Assembly: GCF_014639435.1 (NCBI RefSeq)
Contig: NZ_BMFZ01000003.1
Span: 62,001 to 126,000, forward strand
Source: Hafnia psychrotolerans
GTDB taxonomy: Bacteria; Pseudomonadota; Gammaproteobacteria; Enterobacterales; Enterobacteriaceae
Direction of reading: 5' to 3'
Length of the DNA stretch: 64,000 bases
The notes below the pieces were generated by a model. The model was not told where the DNA came from. It was given only the letters and a program-made list of their open reading frames with translations, and did not search any database. Within the stretch, counting starts at the first letter, position 1, and each line of letters opens with the position of its first letter. A program made the position numbers and the translations under genes. Of the stretch, positions 17,554-25,773 are shown piece after piece.

Positions 17554-18009
17554 ATGAATGAAGATTTAAATCGTGCTAACGAACATGTATGGCGATATTT
17601 CGAGTTACACGCTCAGCAAAGGATGACTGTTTTCAACTTTTACATTGCAACTACAGGCCTTCTTGCAGCAGGCATTGGATTTACCCTTCAGCAGGGAGGA
17701 AAGTACGCACTTTTCACGTCGCTAATGAGTATATTCGTTTCATTTATCTCATTTGTTTTTTGGAAGTTGGATCAGCGTGTATCTATGCTAATAAAAAATT
17801 CCGAGCTGGCTTTGCAAGATCTTGAAAGTCAATTTGTTAATACAAAATTAAGAATAATCACTAAAGACAATGATAACAACTTGTTAAACCTAGGGGTACG
17901 GTCCGTCTGGACTTATGGGAAATGTTTTCGCATTTCATTTATCATAGTCGGAATTACAGGGGCAATACTTTCAGTTACGCCATTTTTTATAAAAATATTA
18001 GAATTTTAA
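17554..18009 (+). CDS. cap19: Small membrane protein at the end of the CBASS operon
   Basis: 151 residues with three hydrophobic segments: FNFYIATTGLLAAGIGFTL (about 27-45), FTSLMSIFVSFISFVFW (about 54-70) and ISFIIVGITGAILSVTPFF (about 128-146). A soluble, helical charged part with LNRANEHVWRYFELHAQQR precedes them. Lower GC than the CBASS core and a 169-base AT-rich gap upstream. Transmembrane proteins placed after the exonuclease are known in related CBASS loci (Cap19). It could be a second, membrane-acting effector or an accessory part; the sequence does not decide. Confidence 0.62.
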   Translation: MNEDLNRANEHVWRYFELHAQQRMTVFNFYIATTGLLAAGIGFTLQQGGKYALFTSLMSIFVSFISFVFWKLDQRVSMLIKNSELALQDLESQFVNTKLRIITKDNDNNLLNLGVRSVWTYGKCFRISFIIVGITGAILSVTPFFIKILEF

Positions 18010-18475
18010 GCTATTTTATGTCAGGTCTTTACTTTTAATTTAAGCATTTCGACTTACAAAAGAATATCTGCCAGATATGTCGATATTACTTATACATACT
18101 AAATATTTGAACGACTCTGTGACATAGAGCGTGACGGAGTATATTAAATTACGAGTACTCGCAATTGCTTAAGTGGTTGAATTCTGCAACCTTGACGTAA
18201 TTCTCTGCGGCGGCCCTGACCACTAAAATAGATATATCAGGTGAAAATGCACAGTAAATGACTGAGATCCCATGGGCGCTAATCCGTTCTGAGGTGGCAA
18301 GGCATTACGGAGAGGGGGAAAAATGCCTCTCTAGATGTTTTAATGCGTCTCGAGCCTGATAACCCAGCCACTGGTCGGAGAGCGTCAGTACTTATCTGGA
18401 GCATGACAGACCGTTATTACAGTAACGAACATACCCAGCGACAAAGTTAACTAGGAACAGTAGGAAGACTCTTCA

Positions 18476-18790
18476 TTACGTATCGTGGATATCAAGTTGT
18501 ACAAAAAAAGTCTTAATGTGGGGTGTATCCTGCTTCCAAGTAAACCCCATTTCTATCGGAAGATCACAATGTACTAGACCCAATTCACTGAGCATCAAAG
18601 CATCTCCTTCCTGAAATCTGTCGAATCTGGTCGGGTCGTCAAAAGTCTTGAGGGTAAGAGTTTTCGCTTGGAGTCGAGGTGCTTGGAAGTAATTGCATGA
18701 AGCAGGCAGTTTAAGTATGTTTAATATTACTAATTCACCATTAGGGCGTATAAGTATGTCACCTTCAAAAATAAAAGACGAACAACATAA
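18476..18790 (-). pseudogene. Leftward open frame without a start, possible gene remnant
   Basis: An open frame of about 105 codons ending in TAA (complement of 18476-18478). It reads GDILIRPNGELVILNILKL, then LTLKTFDDPTRFDRFQEGDA, then a tail WKQDTPHIKTFFVQLDIHDT. Its composition (balanced acidic, aromatic and hydrophobic residues) looks protein-like, but there is no early ATG or GTG, only an internal ATG giving 40 residues. Family unknown. It overlaps the rightward frame at 18693-18902, so at most one of the two is real. Confidence 0.3.
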
Positions 18791-18902
18791 ACGCTATGAT
18801 GAGCTTGCACGTAAAGTTTTGTCAGGCGAACTCGCCTATCAGCCAGCCCAAAAATCCAAATTCAGTGTGTCGGCTAATCCCAAGTTTAAGCACATAAGGT
18901 AG
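18693..18902 (+). CDS. Hypothetical 69-residue protein
   Basis: A short frame MHEAGSLSMFNITNSPLGRI and on; an internal ATG at 18756 would give the more natural MSPSKIKDEQHKRYDELARK. The C-terminal half is basic and helix-forming, ending KFKHIR. No family recognised and no clear ribosome-binding site. It overlaps a leftward open frame, and the IS3 relic starts 22 bases after its stop. Confidence 0.3.
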   Translation: MHEAGSLSMFNITNSPLGRISMSPSKIKDEQHKRYDELARKVLSGELAYQPAQKSKFSVSANPKFKHIR

Positions 18903-18923
18903 TAATTGACTAACGTTCTGTTG

Positions 18924-19185
18924 TCAGTACTTTCCCCAAAGGCCATCTGAAGCTCCTTCTTATCCAGTCTAATTTCAGCAACCAGCTGCTTCTGTCATGC
19001 GTTACCTTCTTCGAGAGTCTTCAGACACTTAACTTCAGGTACTTCCATGCGACCAAACACTAACGCCAGTTGCAAAACGTACCGTCAGATATCGCATGAT
19101 GGAACCAGCGCTCACGGGCAGAAAAACCGACTTAGGCCTCGCAGGGAATACTGATGGTCTGTTCGTCAGAAAAACGGTTCTTCAT
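18924..19185 (-). pseudogene. IS3-family transposase orfA relic
   Basis: Read leftward from ATG at 19185 the sequence gives MKNRFSDEQTISI..EA, then SARE, then HAISDGTFCNWR, then EVPEVK and LKTLEE, and finally DKKELQMAFGE up to a TGA at 18924-18926. These are successive pieces of the IS3-family (IS407-like) orfA protein (MKKRFSDEQIISILREAE..SARELCRKHAISDATFYTWR..). They are broken by at least two stops and several indels over almost the normal orfA length (about 264 bp). No orfB remains to its left and I see no terminal repeats. It is dead and probably old. Confidence 0.75.
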
Positions 19186-19563
19186 TGGGTGTCCTAATAT
19201 TGCTGATTAAGACATTACTAGTGATGATCAACGGGGAACAGGTGAGGCGTATTGCATCGCCAACGTTTATCAAGACACTTTTCGACTGTATGCCACAGGC
19301 AGAACCTCCACTTTGTTGCTCTAAAAGCAACTTTGAAAATTGATAGTTGTCAACAGTGAAAATGCTTAGCTATGCTTTATGTTTCCAATTAACCTATTGG
19401 ATTAAATAAATTATTTTCTCTTATTACAATATTGACAACAAAGATAAAATGGGAAAACAGCTGGTGAAGGAAATCCAGCCTGGACTTTGTCTTGAAAAAA
19501 GGGGGTCAGGAGCTTGAGTGGCTCGGGAATTGGATAAAAGATCTTCATAATTTACGCCACCAT

Positions 19564-19583
19564 AACTGTTTATACATACAGTA
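19564..19583. promoter_or_regulatory. LexA (SOS) box without a recognisable target gene
   Basis: CTG-N10-CAG at 19566-19581 with an AT-rich alternating core (TTTATACATA) and flanking AA/TA, very close to the enterobacterial LexA consensus. Downstream a start-like GATG and MKILAY stop after six codons, so no SOS gene of known type follows. Confidence 0.55.
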
Positions 19584-19735
19584 TAAGCATAGGTTCTTTG
19601 GCCTGTGAAGGGACCGTGGCGATGAAAATCTTAGCGTATTGAATCGCAAGGTAATAAAACTCTCATTAAGGGGTAGGCACCTCGTTGTCACATCTGGGGT
19701 ATAAGGCTATCATGTTAAAAATTATAGGAGGTTTT

Positions 19736-19789
19736 ATGCTGAGAACTGAGGCAGTTGTGAAGTGTGATTTTATTACGGGGACTTATTAA
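19736..19789 (+). CDS. 17-codon upstream frame coupled to acyltransferase
   Basis: ATG at 19736 follows TAGGAGG, a near-perfect ribosome-binding site. The frame MLRTEAVVKCDFITGTY ends in TAATG, sharing one base with the acyltransferase start. An in-frame ATG at 19712 would extend it by eight residues. It may be a leader for coupled translation or a remnant of an earlier start; no function is claimed. Confidence 0.35.
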   Translation: MLRTEAVVKCDFITGTY

Positions 19790-20847
19790 TGCTGGGGATA
19801 CTTCGATTTTTCTTGGCGAGTTGTGTCATAGTATTTCATCTTTCGGCGAAAATACCGAACATAGGACAGCTTTTCGTTAACTTCTTCTATGTGATAAGTG
19901 GATATTTAATAACACTCATTCTTCATGATACCTATAAATTCAGATTTAAAGAATTCGCAATTAATAGGTTCTTAAGGCTTTACCCTGTTTACTATGTATT
20001 CGCGATATTATCGGCAATACTAATTTACATTCCAATATCCGGAGTAACCTCCTCTATATTCCACTCTTCCTGGAGTGGCACTCAACAGGAATTTGACTTT
20101 TTGGGTAATGCTTTTATTTTCCCATGGGCGATTCTTAGCGATCAGTCTGTTCTTTCAATACCAAACTTCCTCTATTCAGACTTTCCAAGGCTTCGACTCA
20201 TCCCCTCGACATGGTCTATTGCAGTAGAAATAGTCTGCTATTTTATATTATTCATATTTACCGCGAGAAATATCTACACCTCAATAACCACTTTATTATT
20301 GGCAATTGCATTTCATGCTTACATTAATAACAGCACATTGAGCTCAGGTTACATTTATTACCCATTCATGGCCGCAATGCTGCCCTTTAGCGTAGGTGCT
20401 ATTGGTTGTTTCTTTTCTAAATATTTGGAAAAAGCCTACAAATTAGAACTCACTATGGGACGACAAGTCGCCTCGCTAGTGTTAATAGTTACATTGTTCA
20501 TGTTAAATTGGTGGCTGTCATTACGTTCGGTTGACTTTTATAAGTCTATATATTTTTATGCAAGCACAGTTATAGCATTGGGTTCTATAATGCTGTTGCA
20601 TAACTCCAGGCCTTCGCCTAACTTACGATGGTTATGTAAAATACTTGGTGACTTGTCCTACCCGATGTTTTTAATTCAATACGTCGGTGGTTACATAGGC
20701 TGGCATCTAATTGGCATGCCTAGCGTCACTAGAGGCTGGAGAGTCTTTATCGCTGGATATATTGTTTCATTACTAATAAGTTTGGTTTCATTATACCTAA
20801 TTGATAAGCCCATACAGAAAATAAGAAACAAAGTCAGACCTCAATAA
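19789..20847 (+). CDS. Acyltransferase family 3 membrane protein (OafA-like)
   Basis: 352 residues, strongly hydrophobic with about ten membrane segments. The N terminus has the family's key features: the catalytic-type His in CVIVFHLSA, the VNFFYVISGYLIT helix and the RFLRLYPVYY motif. Family members transfer acetyl or similar groups from the cytoplasm onto O-antigen, capsule or other surface sugars. No sugar or polymerase genes are nearby, so the acceptor is unknown; serotype or phage-receptor modification is a reasonable guess. It is shorter than OafA proteins with an added SGNH domain. Its AT-rich codon use is like the island and unlike the backbone. It has its own terminator. Confidence 0.85.
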   Translation: MLGILRFFLASCVIVFHLSAKIPNIGQLFVNFFYVISGYLITLILHDTYKFRFKEFAINRFLRLYPVYYVFAILSAILIYIPISGVTSSIFHSSWSGTQQEFDFLGNAFIFPWAILSDQSVLSIPNFLYSDFPRLRLIPSTWSIAVEIVCYFILFIFTARNIYTSITTLLLAIAFHAYINNSTLSSGYIYYPFMAAMLPFSVGAIGCFFSKYLEKAYKLELTMGRQVASLVLIVTLFMLNWWLSLRSVDFYKSIYFYASTVIALGSIMLLHNSRPSPNLRWLCKILGDLSYPMFLIQYVGGYIGWHLIGMPSVTRGWRVFIAGYIVSLLISLVSLYLIDKPIQKIRNKVRPQ

Positions 20848-20853
20848 ACCTTT

Positions 20854-20887
20854 ATGGCAGGCCGTACGTATGCGGCCTGCCATTTTC
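20854..20887 (+). terminator. Intrinsic terminator of acyltransferase gene
   Basis: An 11-bp perfect stem, ATGGCAGGCCG with CGGCCTGCCAT, and an 8-base loop, followed by TTTTC. It lies six bases after the acyltransferase stop and marks the last island feature before the backbone. Confidence 0.75.
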
Positions 20888-21039
20888 AATTTAAGCGGTG
20901 AGTCTGGGTTCCATCGGGCTGTTCCCAGTAATTCCCACTGCGACTTGCGTAGGGCGATGCAATAAGAGTCTTATGACCCGGTTAAATCAACGACACATAA
21001 AAAATTCTATCTTCTGCATATTCATCAATTAAGAACCTG

Positions 21040-21798
21040 TCACGCGGTACGTGATAACTGGTCGCTAAATTCTAATGCCGTTTTCATTGCCGCAACGATA
21101 TCACCGTCCACACAGTAACGGCTGAATTCATCAAAATCGGTATCAGAACTCATGGTCACGCCAGCTTTACGATAACGCATGGAAGAAGGAACCTGACGGC
21201 CAGCAGAGCTGTGTAACTCGCTCAAACCGATGTCGACAAACTTCTGCAAGTTAGTCAGACGCACGCCCGCACCTGCCATAATGATTGGACCGCCACTCAG
21301 TTGATTCAGTTCACGCAACATCGACAAACCTACCTCAGCATTTTGCTGCTGGCCTGAAGTCAGAATTCGCGCCACACCCAACTGAGTCAATTGCTCCAGA
21401 CCTACCTTCGGGTTAACGCACATATCAAATGCCCGATGGAAGGTCACCGCCATATCACTGCAAAGTGCCATAATCTCCCGCATTTTAGGCATGTCTATAT
21501 GCCCTTCCGAGTCAAGAATGCCAACGACCAGACCGGGAAAACCGAGATCGCGAATGCAGGCCACATCGCTTTTCAATACTTCAAACTCACTTTGGCTATA
21601 GCAAAAGTCGCCACCCCGTGGGCGGACAATCGGATGTACCGGGATGGCTACTTTTTCTTTTGCCAGTTTTAAGGTTCCGTAACTTGGCGTGATGCCACCA
21701 TCGGCCTGACTGGCACACAGTTCAACTCGGTCGGCACCTGCTTGCTCAGCCGTTAACGCACAGTCCACGCTATAACAACACACTTCTAACTTAGTCAT
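21040..21798 (-). CDS. cutC: Copper homeostasis protein CutC
   Basis: 252 residues, full length for CutC. Typical strands: [26 protein letters not shown] at the start, [23 protein letters not shown] and [17 protein letters not shown]-barrel cytoplasmic protein linked to copper tolerance in E. coli, where the exact role is disputed. In E. coli it lies next to yecM and argS; here a C-S lyase gene sits between them. First backbone gene to the right of the island. Confidence 0.95.
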   Translation of the reverse strand: MTKLEVCCYSVDCALTAEQAGADRVELCASQADGGITPSYGTLKLAKEKVAIPVHPIVRPRGGDFCYSQSEFEVLKSDVACIRDLGFPGLVVGILDSEGHIDMPKMREIMALCSDMAVTFHRAFDMCVNPKVGLEQLTQLGVARILTSGQQQNAEVGLSMLRELNQLSGGPIIMAGAGVRLTNLQKFVDIGLSELHSSAGRQVPSSMRYRKAGVTMSSDTDFDEFSRYCVDGDIVAAMKTALEFSDQLSRTA

Positions 21799-21910
21799 GT
21801 GATCTCTCCTGATAACGGCATTATGCTACAACACTTGTTTGTAACGGGCCATGTCGCGTAGGCTTCTGCATGAGCATCCCCGCCCAATCACCTGCTTTGG
21901 AAAGTTAACT

Positions 21911-23059
21911 ATGACACTCAATTTTGATCAATGGGTAGACCGTAGTCACAGTGATAGTGTTAAGTGGAATAAATATAAAAACCAGGATGTCATCCCTCTT
22001 TGGGTGGCTGACACCGACTTTACTTCTCCTCCACAAGTCATTGCCGAGCTGCAAAAGCGCGTGGCCGAGGGCGTTTTTGGCTATGGTTTCACGCCGCCGG
22101 AGCTGATCGATCTTTTGGTACAACGCATGAGCGTTCGTTATCAATGGACAATCAAACCGGAATGGATTATCTCGCTGCCCGGATTGGTATGCGGGCTTAA
22201 TGTTGCCGTTCGCGCGAATACTAGCCGGCAAGAGAGCAGTGTGATGCCCTCACCGATCTATCCGCCCTTTATTCAGGCTGCACAGTCTGAAGGCCGACAA
22301 TTTAAAAGCATCCCGGTAAAAGAACAGCAGCAGCGCTGGGTGCTCGATGTCAGCGACGCCAGCCAGCAGTTGGATGGCAGCGAAAAACTGCTCATGCTTT
22401 GCAATCCTTATAATCCGGGCGGCACCGTGTATCGTCGGGAAGAACTGTTACAGCAACAGGCGTTTGCTCAGGAAAACAATCTAGTGGTCTGTTCCGATGA
22501 GATTCATTGCGACTTGCTACTGGAGCCCGGTCTGCAACACATTCCGTTTGCCTCACTGAATGAAGATGCTGAACAGCGCTCTATCACCCTAATGTCGCCT
22601 TCCAAAACCTTTAATCTGGCAGGGCTTGGCGCCTCCATAGCGATCATTCCCAACGCTGCGCTGCGCAAGAAATTTAAAGATACAGCTAATGGTATTGTTC
22701 CCCACGTCAACATTTTGGCTTATGTTGCCGCCATTGCGGCTTACCGAGACGGCGCTACGTGGCTGGAGGAGCAACTCGATTATCTGCGCGGCAACCGTGA
22801 GTTGGTCACCAACCGTATAAACGCTATGCCGGGTTTACGCATGTTACCCATTGAAGGGACCTACCTCGGCTGGATAGACGCTTCTGCGTTACCGGTAGAA
22901 GACCCTTACCACTTCTTTGTCGAGGCCGGAGTCGGTTTCACTTCCGGAGCAGATTTTGGTAACCACAGATTTGTACGCATTAACCTTGGCTGCCAGCGCG
23001 CACTGCTCGAAAAAGCACTGGACCGGATGGACATCGCGCTCTCAGGCCTGGACCGCTAA
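21911..23059 (+). CDS. PLP-dependent C-S lyase (MalY/PatB family)
   Basis: 382 residues from the ATG at 21911 (MTLNFDQWVDRSHSDSVKWN), with GGAAAG upstream; the longer frame from 21851 lacks conservation. Fold type I aminotransferase: substrate region IPLWVADTDF, CNPYNPGGTVY, CSDEIHCDL and the PLP lysine in MSPSKTFNLAGL. The family cleaves cystathionine and other S-alkyl-cysteines to thiol, pyruvate and ammonia. MalY also represses the maltose system in E. coli. No maltose genes are near, so a PatB-like cystathionine beta-lyase role is more likely. Divergent from cutC. Confidence 0.88.
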   Translation: MTLNFDQWVDRSHSDSVKWNKYKNQDVIPLWVADTDFTSPPQVIAELQKRVAEGVFGYGFTPPELIDLLVQRMSVRYQWTIKPEWIISLPGLVCGLNVAVRANTSRQESSVMPSPIYPPFIQAAQSEGRQFKSIPVKEQQQRWVLDVSDASQQLDGSEKLLMLCNPYNPGGTVYRREELLQQQAFAQENNLVVCSDEIHCDLLLEPGLQHIPFASLNEDAEQRSITLMSPSKTFNLAGLGASIAIIPNAALRKKFKDTANGIVPHVNILAYVAAIAAYRDGATWLEEQLDYLRGNRELVTNRINAMPGLRMLPIEGTYLGWIDASALPVEDPYHFFVEAGVGFTSGADFGNHRFVRINLGCQRALLEKALDRMDIALSGLDR

Positions 23060-23060
23060 T

Positions 23061-23624
23061 TTACTCCCGTTCGCTGGCCACGATATCCCGCAGACTGTGC
23101 GGGTGAAACTTGATGGTAACCGTGCCATTCGTGATAGCCAGCGTTGGGTTAGGTAAGCGTTCATGCTCACCTTTTGGTGAACTCTGTTTTACTTTAATGC
23201 CCGGCGCGATTAAGGCTTGATCGGTTAGTTGCTCCAGTGCCCGGGCATAGAACCCCTCTTCACCTCCGCTCAGCACCAGTTCAATATGTTCCCAGCCCTC
23301 ATGCGGATAACGCTTTTCACCGGGATAAGGCAACTCCACCAGATCAATACTTAACGGCCCGACACTGAGCGCCGCATCCAGTGAAAACAGATAAATCGGA
23401 CGACCATTTATCTCGGTCTCATTGAGCAGCGTAGCGCACTGGGCCAGGCCTTCACGCCAGCGGTCAGCCGTGGCGTTCTGATGACAGCGCAATGAAATGT
23501 GGTCCGCGTGATAGGCTGATAAATCGAGCTGCAATCGCTCAGAAAATGAGGTTAGCGCGTCAACAAACCGCGGCATATCGTTGACCAGATCGGCCAACTC
23601 AGTGATCTGTTTCATTTCCAGCAT
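23061..23624 (-). CDS. yecM: YecM family protein
   Basis: 187 residues from the ATG at 23624; a GTG at 23651 would add nine. Conserved YecM core: ADHISLRCHQNATADRWREG, ELPYPGEKRYPHEGWEHIELVL, SPKGEHERLPNPTLA and IKFHPHS. The fold resembles glyoxalase/extradiol enzymes with His and Glu metal ligands. The reaction is unknown. It converges with the C-S lyase gene with one base between the stops, and argS follows on the other side, as in E. coli. Confidence 0.9.
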   Translation of the reverse strand: MLEMKQITELADLVNDMPRFVDALTSFSERLQLDLSAYHADHISLRCHQNATADRWREGLAQCATLLNETEINGRPIYLFSLDAALSVGPLSIDLVELPYPGEKRYPHEGWEHIELVLSGGEEGFYARALEQLTDQALIAPGIKVKQSSPKGEHERLPNPTLAITNGTVTIKFHPHSLRDIVASERE

Positions 23625-23912
23625 GGTTGCTATTTCCTTATTAGTCAGCACTGTCGGCGGCTAATTTACACAGGCTTTCATTATGTTGCCAGAGACATGT
23701 CGCAGAATGGTTTTTTGCTCTGTTCTCTTCATGCGGCAATACTGACTCCGCAAGGCTAATATGATATAAACACCCATCATTTTTCAGTTCATCCGAAGCA
23801 GGATGAATAGTAAACAATCACGTTCCTTACCCTAAAATACTCAAGTTGCAGGAAGGCGGCAAACGCCTCTGCGACGAGAAGGATGACGGGTATACAGTTA
23901 TAAGGTAATCCG
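23625..23912. promoter_or_regulatory. yecM-argS intergenic region with dispersed-repeat fragment
   Basis: 288 bases holding both promoters. A TATGATATAAA stretch near 23759 is a candidate -10. The last 80 bases (about 23835-23893) contain CTCAAGTTGCAGGAAGGCGG and the 15-mer AAGGATGACGGGTAT. The 15-mer recurs exactly at 48004-48018 upstream of ychF. Confidence 0.45.
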
Positions 23913-25646
23913 GTGAATATACAGGCACTTCTTTCAGATAAAGTCAGCCAGGCGATGACCGCCGCAGGTGCGCCTGCTGACAGCGAAGCGCAAGTCCGTC
24001 AGTCTGCCAAGGCACAGTTTGGTGACTATCAGGCTAACGGCATAATGTCAGTGGCCAAAAAACTGGGTATGCCGCCACGACAAGTGGCTGAGAAAGTCGT
24101 TGAACTGTTAGATCTGAGCGGCATTGCTTCCAAAGTGGAAATTGCGGGGCCGGGCTTTATCAATATTTTCCTCGACCGCGGCTTTGTTGCCGCTAACGCT
24201 GATAGCGCGCTGATAGATGCCAGACTGGGCATTTCTCCCGTTGAACCGCAGACTATCGTCATCGATTATTCCGCACCGAACGTCGCCAAAGAGATGCATG
24301 TTGGCCACATACGCTCCACCATTATCGGTGACGCGGCAGTTCGTACCAATGAGTTGCTAGGTCACAAAGTGATCCGCGCTAACCACGTCGGTGACTGGGG
24401 TACGCAGTTCGGGATGCTGATTGCCTATCTGGAAAAAGTGCAGAACGAGCACGCCGGTGATATGAACCTGGCTGACCTTGAAGAATTCTATCGTGCTGCG
24501 AAGAAAAACTATGATGAAGACGAAGAGTTCGCTGCCCGCGCACGAAGCTACGTCGTTAAGCTTCAGGGCGGCGATGAGTATTGTCGTAAAATGTGGCGCA
24601 AGCTGGTTGACGTGACCATGGCGCAGAACCAACTCACTTATAATCGTCTGAACGTGACGCTGACCCAGGACGATGTCATGGGTGAAAGCCTATACAACGA
24701 CATGCTTCCTGGCATTGTCTCTGATCTGCAGGATAAAGGTCTGGCAGTAGACAGTGAAGGGGCTGTCGTTGTCTATCTTGATGAATACAAGAATAAAGAC
24801 GGTGACCCGATGGGCGTCATCATCCGTAAAAAGGATGGGGGTTACCTTTACACCACGACAGACATTGCCTGCGCGAAATACCGTTATGAAACGCTGGGTG
24901 CCGATCGGGTCCTATATTATATCGACTCACGCCAGCACCAACACTTGATGCAAGCCTGGACCATCGCACGCAAAGCCGGCTATGTGCCAGACTCCGTAGC
25001 GCTTGAACACCATATGTTCGGCATGATGCTGGGTAAAGATGGCAAGCCCTTCAAAACGCGCTCAGGCGGTACGGTGAAACTGTCCGACCTGCTGGACGAA
25101 GCGATAGAACGCGCGCGCAAGCTAATCACCGAGAAAAACCCAGACCTGAAAGACGCCGAAGAGCTGGAGAAGTTGGTCAATGCAGTTGGTATCGGTGCGA
25201 TCAAATATGCCGACCTGTCAAAAAGCCGGACAACCGATTACATCTTCGACTGGGACAACATGCTGGCCTTTGAGGGCAATACTGCACCCTATATGCAATA
25301 TGCCTATACCCGCGTTGCTTCAATCTTCAAACGCGCAGGTATTGACTTAAACAGCCTGACGCAGCCAATAGTGATTAGCGAAGATAGAGAAGCCGCGCTG
25401 GCTACCCGCCTTTTGCAGTTCGAAGAAGTTCTGACTGTGGTTGCCCGTGAAGGCACGCCCCACACCATGTGTGCCTACTTGTACGACGTTGCGGGTCTGT
25501 TCTCCAGCTTCTATGAACACTGCCCGATCCTGAATGCAGAAGATGAAACCAGCCGCAACAGCCGCCTTAAACTGGCCCTGTTAACGCAGCGCACACTGAA
25601 AACCGGGTTAGATACTCTGGGTATCGAAACCGTCGAACGCATGTAG
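23913..25646 (+). CDS. argS: Arginyl-tRNA synthetase
   Basis: 577 residues, GTG start. Class I synthetase with the HIGH-type motif [18 protein letters not shown] (about 121-138), an N-terminal Add1 domain and the C-terminal anticodon-binding helices ([16 protein letters not shown] and on). In place of KMSKS it has the ArgRS-typical [15 protein letters not shown]. Length equals E. coli ArgS. It charges tRNA-Arg in the cytoplasm. Confidence 0.98.
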   Translation: MNIQALLSDKVSQAMTAAGAPADSEAQVRQSAKAQFGDYQANGIMSVAKKLGMPPRQVAEKVVELLDLSGIASKVEIAGPGFINIFLDRGFVAANADSALIDARLGISPVEPQTIVIDYSAPNVAKEMHVGHIRSTIIGDAAVRTNELLGHKVIRANHVGDWGTQFGMLIAYLEKVQNEHAGDMNLADLEEFYRAAKKNYDEDEEFAARARSYVVKLQGGDEYCRKMWRKLVDVTMAQNQLTYNRLNVTLTQDDVMGESLYNDMLPGIVSDLQDKGLAVDSEGAVVVYLDEYKNKDGDPMGVIIRKKDGGYLYTTTDIACAKYRYETLGADRVLYYIDSRQHQHLMQAWTIARKAGYVPDSVALEHHMFGMMLGKDGKPFKTRSGGTVKLSDLLDEAIERARKLITEKNPDLKDAEELEKLVNAVGIGAIKYADLSKSRTTDYIFDWDNMLAFEGNTAPYMQYAYTRVASIFKRAGIDLNSLTQPIVISEDREAALATRLLQFEEVLTVVAREGTPHTMCAYLYDVAGLFSSFYEHCPILNAEDETSRNSRLKLALLTQRTLKTGLDTLGIETVERM

Positions 25647-25715
25647 TATTCCGTCATCCATCACACTGTTTTGATGCTGCTTGATGGACGGTGAAATGGC
25701 AGATTTTGCATAAGT

Positions 25716-25745
25716 AAAAGGGCGATGAGATCGCCCTTTTTTATT
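25716..25745. terminator. Bidirectional terminator between argS and murJ
   Basis: AAAAGGGCGAT, loop GAG, ATCGCCCTTTT with further Ts: 11-bp perfect stem with A and T runs on both sides, between two convergent genes. Confidence 0.9.
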
Positions 25746-25773
25746 GATTTTTACGTGACAGGAATTCTGAAGA

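Larger units (their letters stand above)
18010..19735. other. Decayed intergenic stretch of about 1.7 kb
   Basis: No intact, recognisable gene. It holds several broken reading frames: a rightward piece near 18330-18450 reading into RRASVLIWSMTDRYYSNEH before a stop, a leftward open frame at 18476-18790, a short rightward frame at 18693-18902, an IS3-family orfA relic (18924-19185) and a lone LexA box near 19566. The left 700 bases show no family I recognise. The mix of fragments on both strands suggests repeated insertion and deletion at this edge of the island. Confidence 0.6.

Noticed and set aside
20888-21039. tRNA fragment or attachment-site repeat at the island-cutC junction
   Set aside because: No tRNA-like 3' end and no repeat matching the left side of the window could be found; the left boundary is outside the window.
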